Positions 1-8,776 of a stretch of 64,000 nucleotides of DNA are shown here, piece after piece. The notes under the pieces were generated by a model, which searched no databases, was not told the origin of the DNA, and worked only from the letters and a program-made list of their open reading frames with translations. The stretch spans positions 434,001 through 498,000 of the forward strand of contig NZ_JAUSVR010000001.1 in assembly GCF_030814815.1 (NCBI RefSeq), in the 5' to 3' direction. Every line of letters begins with the position of its first letter. Position 1 is the first letter of the stretch. Both the position numbers and the translations under genes were made by a program. This DNA comes from Ancylobacter amanitiformis. Its GTDB lineage: Bacteria > Pseudomonadota > Alphaproteobacteria > Rhizobiales > Xanthobacteraceae.

Positions 1-1129
1 TCTGGTTCTCGGGCGCGGCGATGGTCTCCAGCACGTAATTCTCCGCCACGGAGAGGGCGCCGATCGTGCCGTCGCGATGACGGTCCTCCGGGATGCGGCC
101 GATGCCGGCCGCGATACGCCCGGCGGGATCGGCGCGCGAGGCCCTCACCCCGGCGATCAACGCCTCTCCCGCGCGCGGGCTGGCGAGGCCGGCGACCAGC
201 TGTGCCAGCGCGCCCTGCCCGTTGCCGGATACGCCGGCAATGCCGACGATCTCCCCCGCCCGCACCTCAAGATCGGCACCCTCCAGCCGGTCGCGCTGGC
301 CCGGCGCGCCGACGCTGACGCCGCGCAGGTCCAGCACCGGGGCGCCCGGATTGGCCGGCGGGCGCTCGCGCGCCGGGATCGGGCGGCCGACCATCAGTTC
401 GGCGAGGCTGGCCCGGCTCGCCCCAAGGGTCGGCTGGTCGGCCACCTTGGCGCCGCCCCGCAGCACGACGACGCGCTCGCACAGCGCCAGCACCTCGTGC
501 AGCTTGTGGCTGATGAAGATGACGGCCAGCCCCTTGCGGGCCAGCGTGCGCACCGTCGCGGCGAGGCTGTCGGCCTCCTGCGGGGTGAGCACGGCGGTCG
601 GCTCATCGAGGATCAGCACGCGCACATCGCGATAGAGCGCCTTGAGAATCTCGATGCGCTGCTGCTCGCCCACCGAGAGCCGCGCCACCGGCACGTCGAG
701 GTCGGTGGCGAGCCCGCTCTCCGTGATCAGCCGCTCCAGCTTGGCGCGCGCCGCGCCGCGCCGCAGCCCGAGGCTCCACAGCGACTGCGTGCCGAGCACG
801 ATGTTCTCGAAGCCGGTCAGGTTCTCGGCGAGGGCGAAGTGCTGGTGCACCATCCCGATGCCCGCCGCCAGCGCGGCCTCGGCCGAGCCGCCCGGCAGCG
901 GCGCCAGTTGCCCGTCGGCGCCGGCAATGTGCACCACGCCCTCGTCGGCGACATAGTGGCCGAACAGGATGCTCATCAGCGTGGTCTTGCCCGCGCCGTT
1001 CTCGCCGAGCAGCGCGACGATCTCGCCGGCCCGCACGTCGAGGTCGATATGGTCGTTCGCCGTCAGCGGGCCGAACCGCTTGGTGATGCCGGCGAGCGAG
1101 AGGACGAGCGGGCGGGGGTCGGGGTGCAT
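1..1129 (-). CDS. ABC transporter ATP-binding protein, sugar/nucleoside type (partial, C-terminus cut by window edge)
   Basis: Energy-coupling subunit of an importer with two fused ATPase halves, as in RbsA- and BMP-associated (YufO/NupO-like) transporters. Reading leftward from the ATG at 1129, the first half has Walker A GENGAGKTT (about 1010-985), a Q-loop GMVHQHFAL, the signature LSVGEQQR (about 690-665) and Walker B LILDEPTA (about 622-600). A second, weaker nucleotide-binding half begins near 285 (GEIVGIAGVSGNGQG) and reaches RIPEDRH before the window ends. About 375 residues are visible of the roughly 500 expected. The substrate-binding protein gene lies just upstream on the same strand, so the two form one transport operon; permease genes would be expected to the left of the window. 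Substrate is inferred only from the BMP partner. The family call is secure. Confidence 0.9.
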   Translation of the reverse strand, partial: MHPDPRPLVLSLAGITKRFGPLTANDHIDLDVRAGEIVALLGENGAGKTTLMSILFGHYVADEGVVHIAGADGQLAPLPGGSAEAALAAGIGMVHQHFALAENLTGFENIVLGTQSLWSLGLRRGAARAKLERLITESGLATDLDVPVARLSVGEQQRIEILKALYRDVRVLILDEPTAVLTPQEADSLAATVRTLARKGLAVIFISHKLHEVLALCERVVVLRGGAKVADQPTLGASRASLAELMVGRPIPARERPPANPGAPVLDLRGVSVGAPGQRDRLEGADLEVRAGEIVGIAGVSGNGQGALAQLVAGLASPRAGEALIAGVRASRADPAGRIAAGIGRIPEDRHRDGTIGALSVAENYVLETIAAPENQ

Positions 1130-1161
1130 GGGTGTGGCTGCCGCCTGAGGGGACTCTCTCA

Positions 1162-1272
1162 ACCTCTCCCCGATGGGGAGAGGTGGCCCGCGAAGCTGGT
1201 CGGTGAGGGGCTACGCCATTGCGGAGCGTCGAAGACCCCCTCACCCCACCCCTCTCCCCGCCGGGGAGAGGG
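1162..1272. repeat. Composite palindromic dispersed repeat between the two ABC genes
   Basis: Two perfect 10-bp-arm hairpins face each other: acctctcccc/ggggagaggt at 1162-1184 (loop gat) and ccctctcccc/ggggagaggg at 1250-1272 (loop gcc). Between them the inner sequences ggtgagggg (near 1202) and cccctcacc (near 1238) are also complementary, so the 111 bp can fold as one nested cruciform. The same core recurs around 13350-13388 and 13719-13850. It lies between the substrate-binding protein gene and the ATPase gene, so it would be transcribed and could act as a stabilising or partly terminating hairpin. The family resembles short interspersed palindromes seen in many Hyphomicrobiales genomes; that link is from memory. 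Confidence 0.85.
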
Positions 1273-1283
1273 AGCAGCGCACG

Positions 1284-2324
1284 TCACAGCGTCGATTTGG
1301 GCTCGCCGTCGTTCACGTTGACCCGGAACAGGCCGTCCTTGATCTCCTTCTCCTTGACGAGAACGAGGTCGACGATTTCGGGCGGCACCAGCTTGGGGTC
1401 GAGCGGAGCAAGGCTGGCGCCGCCCTCGGCCATGTAGCTGTAGGGGCCGTAATCGGCGGCGACGAAGCTGCCCGCCGTCACCGCGGCGATCGCCTTGTCG
1501 ATGGTCGGCTCCATCTGCCACAGCGCCGAGGCGACCACCGTTCCGGGATACTGGGCGGAGGTGTCGATGACGTTGCCGATCGCCTTCACGCCGCGTTCCT
1601 TGGCGGCATCGGATACGCCGAAGCGCTCGGCGTAGAGAATGTCCGCGCCCTTGTCGATCTGGGCGAAGGCGGCTTCCTTGGCCTTGGGCGGGTCGTACCA
1701 GGAGTTGATGAAGGTGACGATGAACTTCACCTTCGGGTTCACCGACTGCGCCCCTTCCATGAAGGCCTGCATCAGCCGGTTCACCTCGGGGATGGCATAG
1801 CCGCCGACCAGGCCGATCACGTTCGACTTGGTGAGCTTTCCCGCCACCATGCCGGTGAGATAGGAGGGCTCGTGGATGAAATTGTCGAACACCGAGAAGT
1901 TCGGCTTGGTGGGACCGAAGGAAGAGCCCATGAGATAGGCGGTGCCCGGATAATCCGCCGCCACCTTGCGCGCCGGGCGCTCGACCGCGAACACCTCGCC
2001 GACCACGAGGTCCGCGCCCTCCTGCGAATATTGCCGCATCACCCGCTCGTAATCGGTGTTGGCGACATTCTCGGAGAATTTATAGGTGATGTCGCCGCGC
2101 GCCTCGGCCGCCTTCAGCGCCTTGTGGATGCGCGACACCCATTGCTGCTCCACCGGCACGGTGTAGATCGCCGCGACCTTGATCGGCCGGGTCTTGGCGG
2201 CGGCCAGCGCCGCGCCACCGAAGGCCGAAAGCGCGACCGCGCCGGCGCCAAGCGCCAGCAACTGCCGTCGATCGATTACGCCTGACGAAAAAAGCGGCAG
2301 TGTTTCGGACGACTTCACGACCAT
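1284..2324 (-). CDS. BMP family ABC transporter substrate-binding protein
   Basis: Periplasmic binding protein of the basic-membrane-protein (PnrA/Med) family, which mostly bind purine nucleosides or related ligands. The chosen start, ATG at 2324, gives 346 residues and follows gggaga by a suitable gap; a longer frame to 2405 has no better signal. The N-terminus carries a twin-arginine-like leader (DRRQLLALGAGAVALSAF, then an Ala-rich cleavage region), so Tat export is possible. Mature-protein landmarks include KVAAIYTVPVEQQWV near the start of the domain and the central VGGYAIPEVNRLMQAF, both typical of BMP proteins. It is followed on the same strand by the matching ATPase gene, with a palindromic repeat in the 154-nt gap. 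The ligand cannot be read from sequence. Confidence 0.88.
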   Translation of the reverse strand: MVVKSSETLPLFSSGVIDRRQLLALGAGAVALSAFGGAALAAAKTRPIKVAAIYTVPVEQQWVSRIHKALKAAEARGDITYKFSENVANTDYERVMRQYSQEGADLVVGEVFAVERPARKVAADYPGTAYLMGSSFGPTKPNFSVFDNFIHEPSYLTGMVAGKLTKSNVIGLVGGYAIPEVNRLMQAFMEGAQSVNPKVKFIVTFINSWYDPPKAKEAAFAQIDKGADILYAERFGVSDAAKERGVKAIGNVIDTSAQYPGTVVASALWQMEPTIDKAIAAVTAGSFVAADYGPYSYMAEGGASLAPLDPKLVPPEIVDLVLVKEKEIKDGLFRVNVNDGEPKSTL

Positions 2325-2416
2325 CTCTCTATCTCCCCGACGAAGAACGGCGGCTCGCGCCTGCGCGACCGCATTATGCGCCGGCACATGCGAGCGTTGT
2401 GCCATTTTCGAACTGT

Positions 2417-3178
2417 TCAGTCCGAAAAGTCACGCAGGCTTTTCGCCCTGCCCCCAGACATGCTGCCCCAGACATGCGCGAGATAGGCCCGGATGAACGG
2501 CGCCATGTCCGCGCGGATGTCGTCGGGACCGCGGGCGATGATCACCGCGTCGATCTCGGAGCGTTCCTGCGCGTGGATATGGGCACGGATGCGGCGAGCC
2601 ACATCATCGGCACTGTCGCGGGCGACAAGCTGGCGCAGCAGCGCCACGCGGCGCTCGTCGCGCAGCGCGGTCCAGCCGGGCGCCGGCGTCGCGTCGCGCA
2701 GCGACAGGCCGGTTTCCTCGGCCAGTTCCCGCCACACGCTGGCCTCCAGGTCGACGCGCCCGTCGGCGGTGACATCGTGGGGGTCGGGCGTGCCGGCGGC
2801 GAAATAGATGCGCCCGGCATTGGCCGTCCAGGGCGCCATGCGGGCCAGCACGAAGCCGCCATCCGCCCCGCGCAGCGCGCCCATGGCGAAGCCGTTGCGC
2901 GCCGTCGGGTGCGCCGGCTCGCGGCCGAGCAGCCACAGCAGGGCGGCATAGTCGGTTTCGACATAGCGGCCGGTCAGCGTGGCCGCCTCCAGCCGATGCG
3001 AGGCCAGCACCAGCACGCGCCCGTTCCAGATGCTCGGCTGCCGCAGCACGCGCTCGGCGAAATGCGCCTCGATCGCGGCCCGGTTCTCCTCCACGAAGCC
3101 GCAGGGCCCGCGATCGATCCGCATGTCCAGCCGGTCGATCTCGGCGATGACCGGACGATAGGCGACCACCGCCGTCAC
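2417..3178 (-). CDS. NUDIX hydrolase domain protein
   Basis: A 253-residue protein likely to hydrolyse a nucleoside diphosphate linked to another group. The catalytic half of the Nudix box, RELAEETGL (REUXEEXGU), is intact at about residues 169-177, but the usual upstream Gly and Glu of the G-x5-E-x7 part are not in place, so this is a divergent Nudix member. Other visible features are the central GAL-RGADGGFVLARM strand and IYFAAGTPDP. The start is a GTG preceded by gagg that sits 6 nt after the phzF stop. It is the last gene of a tight pdxY-phzF-nudix run, which suggests co-transcription; a role linked to cofactor repair or vitamin B6 is only a guess from that context. Confidence 0.75.
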   Translation of the reverse strand: MTAVVAYRPVIAEIDRLDMRIDRGPCGFVEENRAAIEAHFAERVLRQPSIWNGRVLVLASHRLEAATLTGRYVETDYAALLWLLGREPAHPTARNGFAMGALRGADGGFVLARMAPWTANAGRIYFAAGTPDPHDVTADGRVDLEASVWRELAEETGLSLRDATPAPGWTALRDERRVALLRQLVARDSADDVARRIRAHIHAQERSEIDAVIIARGPDDIRADMAPFIRAYLAHVWGSMSGGRAKSLRDFSD

Positions 3179-3184
3179 GCCGCC

Positions 3185-4081
3185 TCACACATGCAGCGTG
3201 CCCTCGGAGACGATCACCGCGCCGCCACCGATGGTGACGGAGGCGAGCGCGCCACCCGTCACTTCCAGTCCGAGCCGCACCAGGCTCGGCCGGCCCATCT
3301 CGACGCCCTGCAGGATGTCGAACGCATTGAACCCATCGCCCGGCTTCTCGCCCGCCAGCAGCACGGCAGCGAGCGAGGCGGCGGCCGAGCCGGTCGCCGG
3401 ATCCTCGTCGATGCCCATGTTGGCGCCGAACATGCGGGCGCGGAAATCGCCCTCGCCATCCTCGTCGCGGCAGAACACGTAGACCGATTCCGCCTCGCTG
3501 CCGAACGTGCCGATGAGCCGCGCCGCGCTGGGGCTGATGCGCGCCAGCGCCGAGCGCGAGGCCAGCGGCACGCAGACGAACGGCACGCCTGCCGAGGCCA
3601 CCACCGGGCGGTAATCGTCGAAGCCGATATCGGACGTGTCGAGGCCGAGCGCCTGGGCGCAGGCTTCCACGCTCATCGGCTGGGCGTCGAGGATTTCGGG
3701 AACGCGCGGCACGGTGAAGATGGCATGGCCGAGCCGGGGGCCCTTCACCGTCACATGGCAGGGCACGGCGCCGACATTCTCCTCCAGCACGAAGGCTGTC
3801 GACGTCTCGACCCCGTCGCGAATGGCGAGCAGCACCGCCGTGCCGACCGTGGGATGGCCGGCGAAGGGAAGTTCGTGATTGACGGTGAAGATGCGCAGCC
3901 GGGCGCGGCTCTCCTCCTCCTGCGGCTTCACCAGGAAGACCGTCTCGGACAGGTTGAACTCGCGGGCGATGGCCTGCATCTGATTGCCGTCGAGTCCCTC
4001 GGCATCGAGCACGACGGCCAGCGGATTGCCCGAGAGGGCGCGGTCGGTGAAAACGTCGAGCGTGACGAAGCGACGGGCCAT
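3185..4081 (-). CDS. PhzF family isomerase/epimerase-like protein
   Basis: 298 residues with the diaminopimelate-epimerase-like fold of the PhzF family. Landmarks are the N-terminal VTLDVFTDRALSGNPLAVV, the catalytic-Glu region FNLSETVFL, LPFAGHPTVGTA and the C-terminal DEDPATGSAAASL loop, all family hallmarks. Most chromosomal PhzF homologues outside phenazine clusters have no proven substrate, so no phenazine role should be read into it; no other phenazine genes are nearby. The ATG follows the pdxY stop by only 3 nt and the Nudix gene follows 6 nt later, so the three are almost certainly one transcript. Family assignment is firm; the reaction is unknown. Confidence 0.88.
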   Translation of the reverse strand: MARRFVTLDVFTDRALSGNPLAVVLDAEGLDGNQMQAIAREFNLSETVFLVKPQEEESRARLRIFTVNHELPFAGHPTVGTAVLLAIRDGVETSTAFVLEENVGAVPCHVTVKGPRLGHAIFTVPRVPEILDAQPMSVEACAQALGLDTSDIGFDDYRPVVASAGVPFVCVPLASRSALARISPSAARLIGTFGSEAESVYVFCRDEDGEGDFRARMFGANMGIDEDPATGSAAASLAAVLLAGEKPGDGFNAFDILQGVEMGRPSLVRLGLEVTGGALASVTIGGGAVIVSEGTLHV

Positions 4082-4084
4082 GGG

Positions 4085-4933
4085 TCAGAGCTTCTCTGGT
4101 GTGAAAATGCGGGACGGCGATACGAATTCATCCTGCGCCGCGACGGTGAGAATCTCCGTCGCGCCGGCGGCAACGGTCCGGGCAAGCAAACCATAGGCCG
4201 AAGACGCCGCCATCGAGAGGGCCTGTGCGGTGGAATGCGTCGTCTTCCAGTGCACGAAGAACAGCGCCGCGATGGCATCGCCCGCCCCGCTGGCCGAAAT
4301 GGCGAGCCGGGGCGTGCGCACGCGGAATCGCCCGTCCGGGCCCGAGGCGATGAGGTCGATGGAATCGGCCGGCGTCTCCTCGGTGTGCAGGCTCGTAACC
4401 AGTATGACGCGCGGCCCGGTGGCGTGCACCGCATCGCAAGCGGCCAGAGCCTGCGCCAGCGTGCCGGTGCCATGGCCGGCGAGGATTTCGAGCTCGAACT
4501 GGTTCGGGGTGATGAGGTCGGCCGCCGGCACGGCGCGCGCGCGCATGAATTCGGGAATGCCGGCCCGAACGAACAGCCCGGAGCCCACGTCGCCCATCAC
4601 CGGATCGCAGCAATAATGCGCGCTGGAATTCGCCGCCTTGACCCGGCCGACCGCGTCGAGGATCGCATCGCCGATCTCGGCCGTGCCCATGTAGCCCGAG
4701 AGCACGCCGTCGCAGCGCGGCAGCACGTTGCGATCCTCCAGCCCCCCCACCAGCTCGCGGATCAGCCCGCCGCCAAATACCTCGCCGCGCCAGGCGCCAT
4801 AGCCGGTGTGGTTGGAAAACTGCACCGTGTGGATGCCCCACACCTCATGGCCGAGCCGCTGCATGGGAAACATCGCCGAGGCGTTGCCCACATGGCCGTA
4901 GGCAACCCACGACTGGATCGACAGAATGTTCAT
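4085..4933 (-). CDS. pdxY: Pyridoxal kinase
   Basis: Phosphorylates pyridoxal (and related B6 vitamers) with ATP in the salvage of pyridoxal 5'-phosphate. The protein from ATG 4933 has 282 residues, the usual PdxY length. It starts MNILSIQSWVAYGHVGN, the PdxY/PdxK signature where the substrate is bound, and later has SGYMGTAEIG, CDPVMGD and the ribokinase-fold anion hole SASGAGDAIAALF, whose Asp is the expected catalytic base. A longer open frame to 5023 adds a basic leader without homology, so the shorter start is preferred. It leads the pdxY-phzF-nudix operon. PdxY and PdxK are close relatives, so the exact vitamer preference is open. Confidence 0.9.
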   Translation of the reverse strand: MNILSIQSWVAYGHVGNASAMFPMQRLGHEVWGIHTVQFSNHTGYGAWRGEVFGGGLIRELVGGLEDRNVLPRCDGVLSGYMGTAEIGDAILDAVGRVKAANSSAHYCCDPVMGDVGSGLFVRAGIPEFMRARAVPAADLITPNQFELEILAGHGTGTLAQALAACDAVHATGPRVILVTSLHTEETPADSIDLIASGPDGRFRVRTPRLAISASGAGDAIAALFFVHWKTTHSTAQALSMAASSAYGLLARTVAAGATEILTVAAQDEFVSPSRIFTPEKL

Positions 4934-5056
4934 TGCACAGCGCCCACGCCCGACTTGAGAGGATCCGCGCTTACCTCTCCCGCGGCAAGGCATCAAACGA
5001 AATTCCGCATGGCCACCCATCACGAAAGCCGATGGAACGCCGGCACGACCCGCACC

Positions 5057-6259
5057 TCACCCGTCGATCCAGCCGGGCAGCGCGGCCGGGCGGGCACCTT
5101 CGCCCGACGAGCCGGCCAGCACGTAGCCATCCCGCCCCGCCGCCTTGGCGTCGTAGAGGGCCCGGTCGGCCCGGCGCATCACGCTGTCCAGCGCCTCGCC
5201 ATTGCCGATCATCGCCACGCCGAAACTCGCCGTGACGCGCACCCCGGCCGGCACCAGCTGGTAGGTCCGGCTGGCCAGCGCGGCACGAATGGCCTCCAGC
5301 CGCGCGGGCGCCTCCCGGATGTCCAGATCCGGCAGCAGCAGGCAGAACTCCTCGCCGCCGAGCCGCCCGCACAATTCCCCCGGCTGGGCGAGGTTGCGCA
5401 GCACGGCGCCGAACAGGCTGATCACCTCGTCGCCTGCGGCATGGCCGAAGCGGTCGTTGATCGACTTGAAGCGATCGAGGTCGGCCATGACCAGGCAGGC
5501 GGACCGATCGGAGCGCAGGCGCTCGGTGAAGGATGTGGCGCCATCGAGAAAGGCCGCGCGGGTGAGCGCGCCCGAGAGGTGATCATGCTCCAGCCGCCGG
5601 GCGGTTTCCGCCACCAGTTCGGCGACGATCACCCCCAGCAGCGCGAGCCCCAGCAGCAGCGACAGCACCGCGCCGAGGGTCTGCGAATAATAGGCATAGA
5701 CGCTCATCACATAGCCGCGCACATCCGCCGCCTCGCCATCGCTGAACAGCGGCGCGCCGGCCTTGGCGAGAAACTGCAGCGAGACGATGGCTAGGATACC
5801 GGCGAGCAGGCGGTCCCACGGTCCGCGCCGGCCCGAGCCCAGCACACGGGCAGCGCCCAGAGCCGCCATCGCCGCGAACGGCCCCTGATAGGCAAGCCCG
5901 TGCGTGAGCGTTCCCCGCGGCAGATCATAGGTCACGGCGACGTTGAACAGCGTGCAGCCGGCCCACAGGATGACGGCGGGCGCCACGGACAGGCCGGGGC
6001 GGTAATGACGGGTCAGCCCCGCCGCGATCAGCGTCAGGGCCAGCAGCAGCAGCGAGAAGGACAGGCCGGACAGCAGGCGCGCCGAGGCGATGAGCGGCGC
6101 CAGCGCCTCCACCGTCACCGTCGCGGCGGCCGACACGAAGCCGGCGGCGCACCAGCGCCCCAGTTCGAGACGCGAGCGCCAGGACAGACCGAGAAACGCA
6201 GCGGCAAAGGACAGGCCGATGAAGCCGTTGATGACCAGAAGAAAAGTGGCGCCCCGCAT
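5057..6259 (-). CDS. Membrane-bound diguanylate cyclase (GGDEF)
   Basis: Makes cyclic di-GMP from two GTP. The N-terminal half holds about six hydrophobic segments (first one FLLVINGFIGLSFAAAFLGL), followed by a linker (ELVAETARRLEHDHLSGALTR) and a GGDEF domain with the active site GRLGGEEFCLLLPD. The Asp-rich metal site is MADLDRFKSINDRFGH. The product-inhibition I-site (RxxD, five residues before GGEEF) is absent: the four positions read QPGE. Feedback inhibition by that route is therefore not expected. The start at 6259 puts the methionine directly before the first membrane helix behind aaggg; an in-frame ATG at 6307 would add 16 residues but lacks a ribosome-binding site. The sensed signal is unknown. 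Diverges from the amidase gene at 6437. Confidence 0.9.
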   Translation of the reverse strand: MRGATFLLVINGFIGLSFAAAFLGLSWRSRLELGRWCAAGFVSAAATVTVEALAPLIASARLLSGLSFSLLLLALTLIAAGLTRHYRPGLSVAPAVILWAGCTLFNVAVTYDLPRGTLTHGLAYQGPFAAMAALGAARVLGSGRRGPWDRLLAGILAIVSLQFLAKAGAPLFSDGEAADVRGYVMSVYAYYSQTLGAVLSLLLGLALLGVIVAELVAETARRLEHDHLSGALTRAAFLDGATSFTERLRSDRSACLVMADLDRFKSINDRFGHAAGDEVISLFGAVLRNLAQPGELCGRLGGEEFCLLLPDLDIREAPARLEAIRAALASRTYQLVPAGVRVTASFGVAMIGNGEALDSVMRRADRALYDAKAAGRDGYVLAGSSGEGARPAALPGWIDG

Positions 6260-6436
6260 TGCCCTTGCCGGAACCGAATCGACCGACCCGCCGACCCAGC
6301 GCAGCATAGACGGGCCGGGACACCGGCGCCACGAACCGGGCCGTGGCGGTTCCCTCGCGAATGCCCTACCCCGCCACCCCCAAGGGACCGGAACATCGGT
6401 CTTGCTCTACTTTCGCGCGCATGCGACAGGCGAGGC

Positions 6437-7708
6437 ATGACCGAGATGCTCTCCGCCGTCGCCCTCGCCCAGGCCGTCCGCGCCGGACGCCTGACCCCGT
6501 TCGATGTCGCCGAGCGCTGCCTTGAGGCCATTCGCACGCGGGAAGCCGACGTGCAGGCCTTCGCGGCGCTGGACGCCGATGCGCTGCTCGCGCAGGCCCG
6601 CGCCCCGGGGCTGGCCGAGCGCCCGCTGGCCGGCCTGCCGGTGGGGGTGAAGGACATTCTCGACACGGTGGACTTTCCCACCGGGCGCGGCTCGCCGATC
6701 TATGCCGGCTACCGTCCGGTGGCGGACGCGGCGATCGTGCGCATGGCGGTGCGGGCCGGCGGGCTGATCGCCGGCAAGATGGTGACGACCGAGTTCGCCT
6801 TCCTGCAGCCGTCCCCGACGCGCAACCCGCGCCGCCTGTCGCACACGCCGGGCGGCTCCTCGGCCGGCTCGGCGGCGGCGGTGGCGGCGGGCATGCTGCC
6901 CATCACCCTCGGCACGCAGACCGGCGGCTCGATCATCCGCCCCGCCTCGTTCTGCGGCGTCACCGGCTACAAGCCCTCCTTCAAGCTGCTGCCGGTGCTC
7001 GGCCTCAAGCCCTTCGCCTGGTCGCTCGACACGCTTGGCCTGTTCGGCGCCCATGTGGCGGATGTGGCTTTCGCGGCCGCCGCCATCAGCGGGCGCGAGC
7101 TGGTCCCGGCGGATGACGGGCATGTGCCGCATTTCGCACTGGTGACCACGGCGCGCGCCCACCTCGCGGCGCCGGACGCCCATGCCGCGCTGGAGGCCGC
7201 CGCGCGTGCCGCGCGGAAGGCCGGCGCCCGCGTCAGCGTGCTCGACCTGCCGGCCGAGGTGGAGGCCGCCGATGCCGCCTGCGGCCCGGTGCAGGCCTTC
7301 GAGGCCGCGCTCGCCTTCGCCGACGAATGGGACCGCCACCACGGCGACCTGTCGGAAACGCTCGCCAGCTATCTCGCGAGTGCCCGGCACGTGACCCCCG
7401 ACGAATATGACGCCGCCCGCCGCGCCTCGCGGCGCGCGCGCCATGCGCTGGCCGATGCCGCGGCCGGGTTCGATGCCATCCTCACCTTCTCCGCCACCGG
7501 CGAAGCTCCGGCGGGACATGCCACGACCGGCTCACCCGTCTTCAACCGGCTGTGGACCCTGACCGGCGCGCCCTGCGTGAACGTGGCCGGCCTCACCGGC
7601 GCCAGCGGCCTGCCGATCGGCGTGCAGGTGGTGGGACGGTTCGGACGTGACAGGACCACGCTCGGCGCCGCGCGATTCCTGGAACGGGCGATCCATGACG
7701 GCCATTGA
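6437..7708 (+). CDS. Amidase signature family protein
   Basis: 423-residue amidohydrolase of the amidase-signature family, cleaving a carboxamide. The Ser-cis-Ser-Lys triad is visible: Lys in LPVGVKDIL (about residue 76), the cis-Ser in TPGGSSAGSAAAVAAG, and the nucleophile in GTQTGGSIIRPASFCG. The N-terminal ALAQAVRAGRLTPFDVAERCLEAI is the family's typical helical start. The ATG at 6437 is chosen because the domain begins there; a longer upstream frame runs antisense to the cyclase gene. It is not part of a glutamyl-tRNA amidotransferase (no GatB/GatC nearby) and the natural amide is unknown. Genes on either side are not obviously related. Confidence 0.88.
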   Translation: MTEMLSAVALAQAVRAGRLTPFDVAERCLEAIRTREADVQAFAALDADALLAQARAPGLAERPLAGLPVGVKDILDTVDFPTGRGSPIYAGYRPVADAAIVRMAVRAGGLIAGKMVTTEFAFLQPSPTRNPRRLSHTPGGSSAGSAAAVAAGMLPITLGTQTGGSIIRPASFCGVTGYKPSFKLLPVLGLKPFAWSLDTLGLFGAHVADVAFAAAAISGRELVPADDGHVPHFALVTTARAHLAAPDAHAALEAAARAARKAGARVSVLDLPAEVEAADAACGPVQAFEAALAFADEWDRHHGDLSETLASYLASARHVTPDEYDAARRASRRARHALADAAAGFDAILTFSATGEAPAGHATTGSPVFNRLWTLTGAPCVNVAGLTGASGLPIGVQVVGRFGRDRTTLGAARFLERAIHDGH

Positions 7709-7858
7709 CGCAAGGACCGAGAATGCGCCGGCAGCCTCTGTGTCGGCGCGAATCTTGGCTTGTGCCTAAATACATTTGGTCAAAAATCGCAAGAGCCCGT
7801 TACAGTTTATTAAGTCTAGAAATCTATGGTCAGCTCATCCTTCGGGGGAGCGTAATTC

Positions 7859-8635
7859 ATGAGTATCAAAGCAATTCTTCTCGGCAGCGCGGCCGTCGTC
7901 GCGCTTGCGGTTCCGTCCTTCGCCGCCGACCTTGCCTATCCGGTAAAGGCAGCGCCGATGGTTTATGCACCGCCGGTCTTCACCTGGACCGGCTTCTATC
8001 TCGGTGGCAATTTCGGCTATGGCTGGGGCGAAAGCTCCGCGCCCTGGCGCGATTATCTCAACTACAAGTATCTGGGCTGGGACCAGAACAGCTATGGCGG
8101 GGCGGCTGATCCCGAGGGCTGGTTCGGCGGCTTCCAGTTCGGCTATAACTACCAGTTCGCCAACAATGTCGTGTTGGGCGCGGAAGCCGACTTCCAGTTC
8201 GGTTCGATCACGGGCAACCTTGATTATTTCGGCGTCCGCACCAGCCCGGGCAATTTCGACCAGCAGTTCGGCAGCATCGAGACCGAGATCGAGTCCTTCG
8301 GCACGGTCCGGGCGCGCATGGGCTATGCCATGGATCGCTTCCTTCCCTATGTCACCGGCGGTCTCGCCTGGGGCAACGTGAAGGTTTCCGAGGGCTGGAA
8401 CAGCTATCTCAACGGCAACCTGCAGCCGCTCCTGGGCGGCAGCAACTCGGCCAGCGAGACGCTGTGGGGCTGGACCCTGGGCGGCGGCATCGAATACGCC
8501 GTCACCGACAACTGGACTGTCAAGGGCGAGTATCTCTACACGGATCTCGGCGATATCAGCTGGAACGGGTCGACCAATACCCGCGCCGACGTGAGCCTGC
8601 AGACGCTGAAGATGGGCGTCAACTACAAGTTCTGA
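7859..8635 (+). CDS. Outer-membrane beta-barrel protein (Omp31/Omp25-like)
   Basis: 258-residue porin-family barrel of the kind abundant in the outer membrane of Hyphomicrobiales. A clear signal peptide (MSIKAILLGSAAVVALAVPSFA) is followed by ADLAYPVKAAP, the usual spacer, then WTGFYLGGNFGYGWG, QFGYNYQF, VLGAEADFQF, TVRARMGYAMDRFLPYVTGGLAWGNV and the terminal strand ending MGVNYKF, with the closing Phe expected for BAM recognition. Upstream, 7760-7850 is unusually AT-rich for this genome and holds a good ribosome-binding site (gggggag); this is the likely promoter region of a strongly expressed gene, although no single -35/-10 pair stands out. A hairpin terminator follows at 8671. Family firm; specific function unknown. 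Confidence 0.9.
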   Translation: MSIKAILLGSAAVVALAVPSFAADLAYPVKAAPMVYAPPVFTWTGFYLGGNFGYGWGESSAPWRDYLNYKYLGWDQNSYGGAADPEGWFGGFQFGYNYQFANNVVLGAEADFQFGSITGNLDYFGVRTSPGNFDQQFGSIETEIESFGTVRARMGYAMDRFLPYVTGGLAWGNVKVSEGWNSYLNGNLQPLLGGSNSASETLWGWTLGGGIEYAVTDNWTVKGEYLYTDLGDISWNGSTNTRADVSLQTLKMGVNYKF

Positions 8636-8670
8636 TCCGGCCTCCAGCGCCCGTCAGGACCATGATCGGC

Positions 8671-8708
8671 AAGCCCCGGGCCCGCATGTCCGGGGCTTCG
8701 TCGTTTTC
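8671..8708 (+). terminator. Rho-independent terminator after the outer-membrane protein gene
   Basis: Inverted repeat aagccccgg (8671-8679) / ccggggctt (8690-8698) with a 10-nt loop, followed by cgtcgtttt. It lies 35 nt after the stop codon of the outer-membrane barrel gene and before the converging LssY_C gene. Confidence 0.75.
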
Positions 8709-8776
8709 AGCGGGCGAGACCTCCACCGGCTTTGCCCTCCCCGCGAACGCCGTCCCCGGCTGCCGCGCCGGCGTCG

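Noticed and set aside
3185-4081. Phenazine biosynthesis gene
   Set aside because: PhzF-family proteins are widespread outside phenazine clusters and no other phz gene is near.
2300-5794. An open frame of more than 1100 codons on the plus strand
   Set aside because: It runs antisense to nudix, phzF, pdxY and the cyclase, is full of His/Arg/Gln without any domain, and is a by-product of high GC at third positions.
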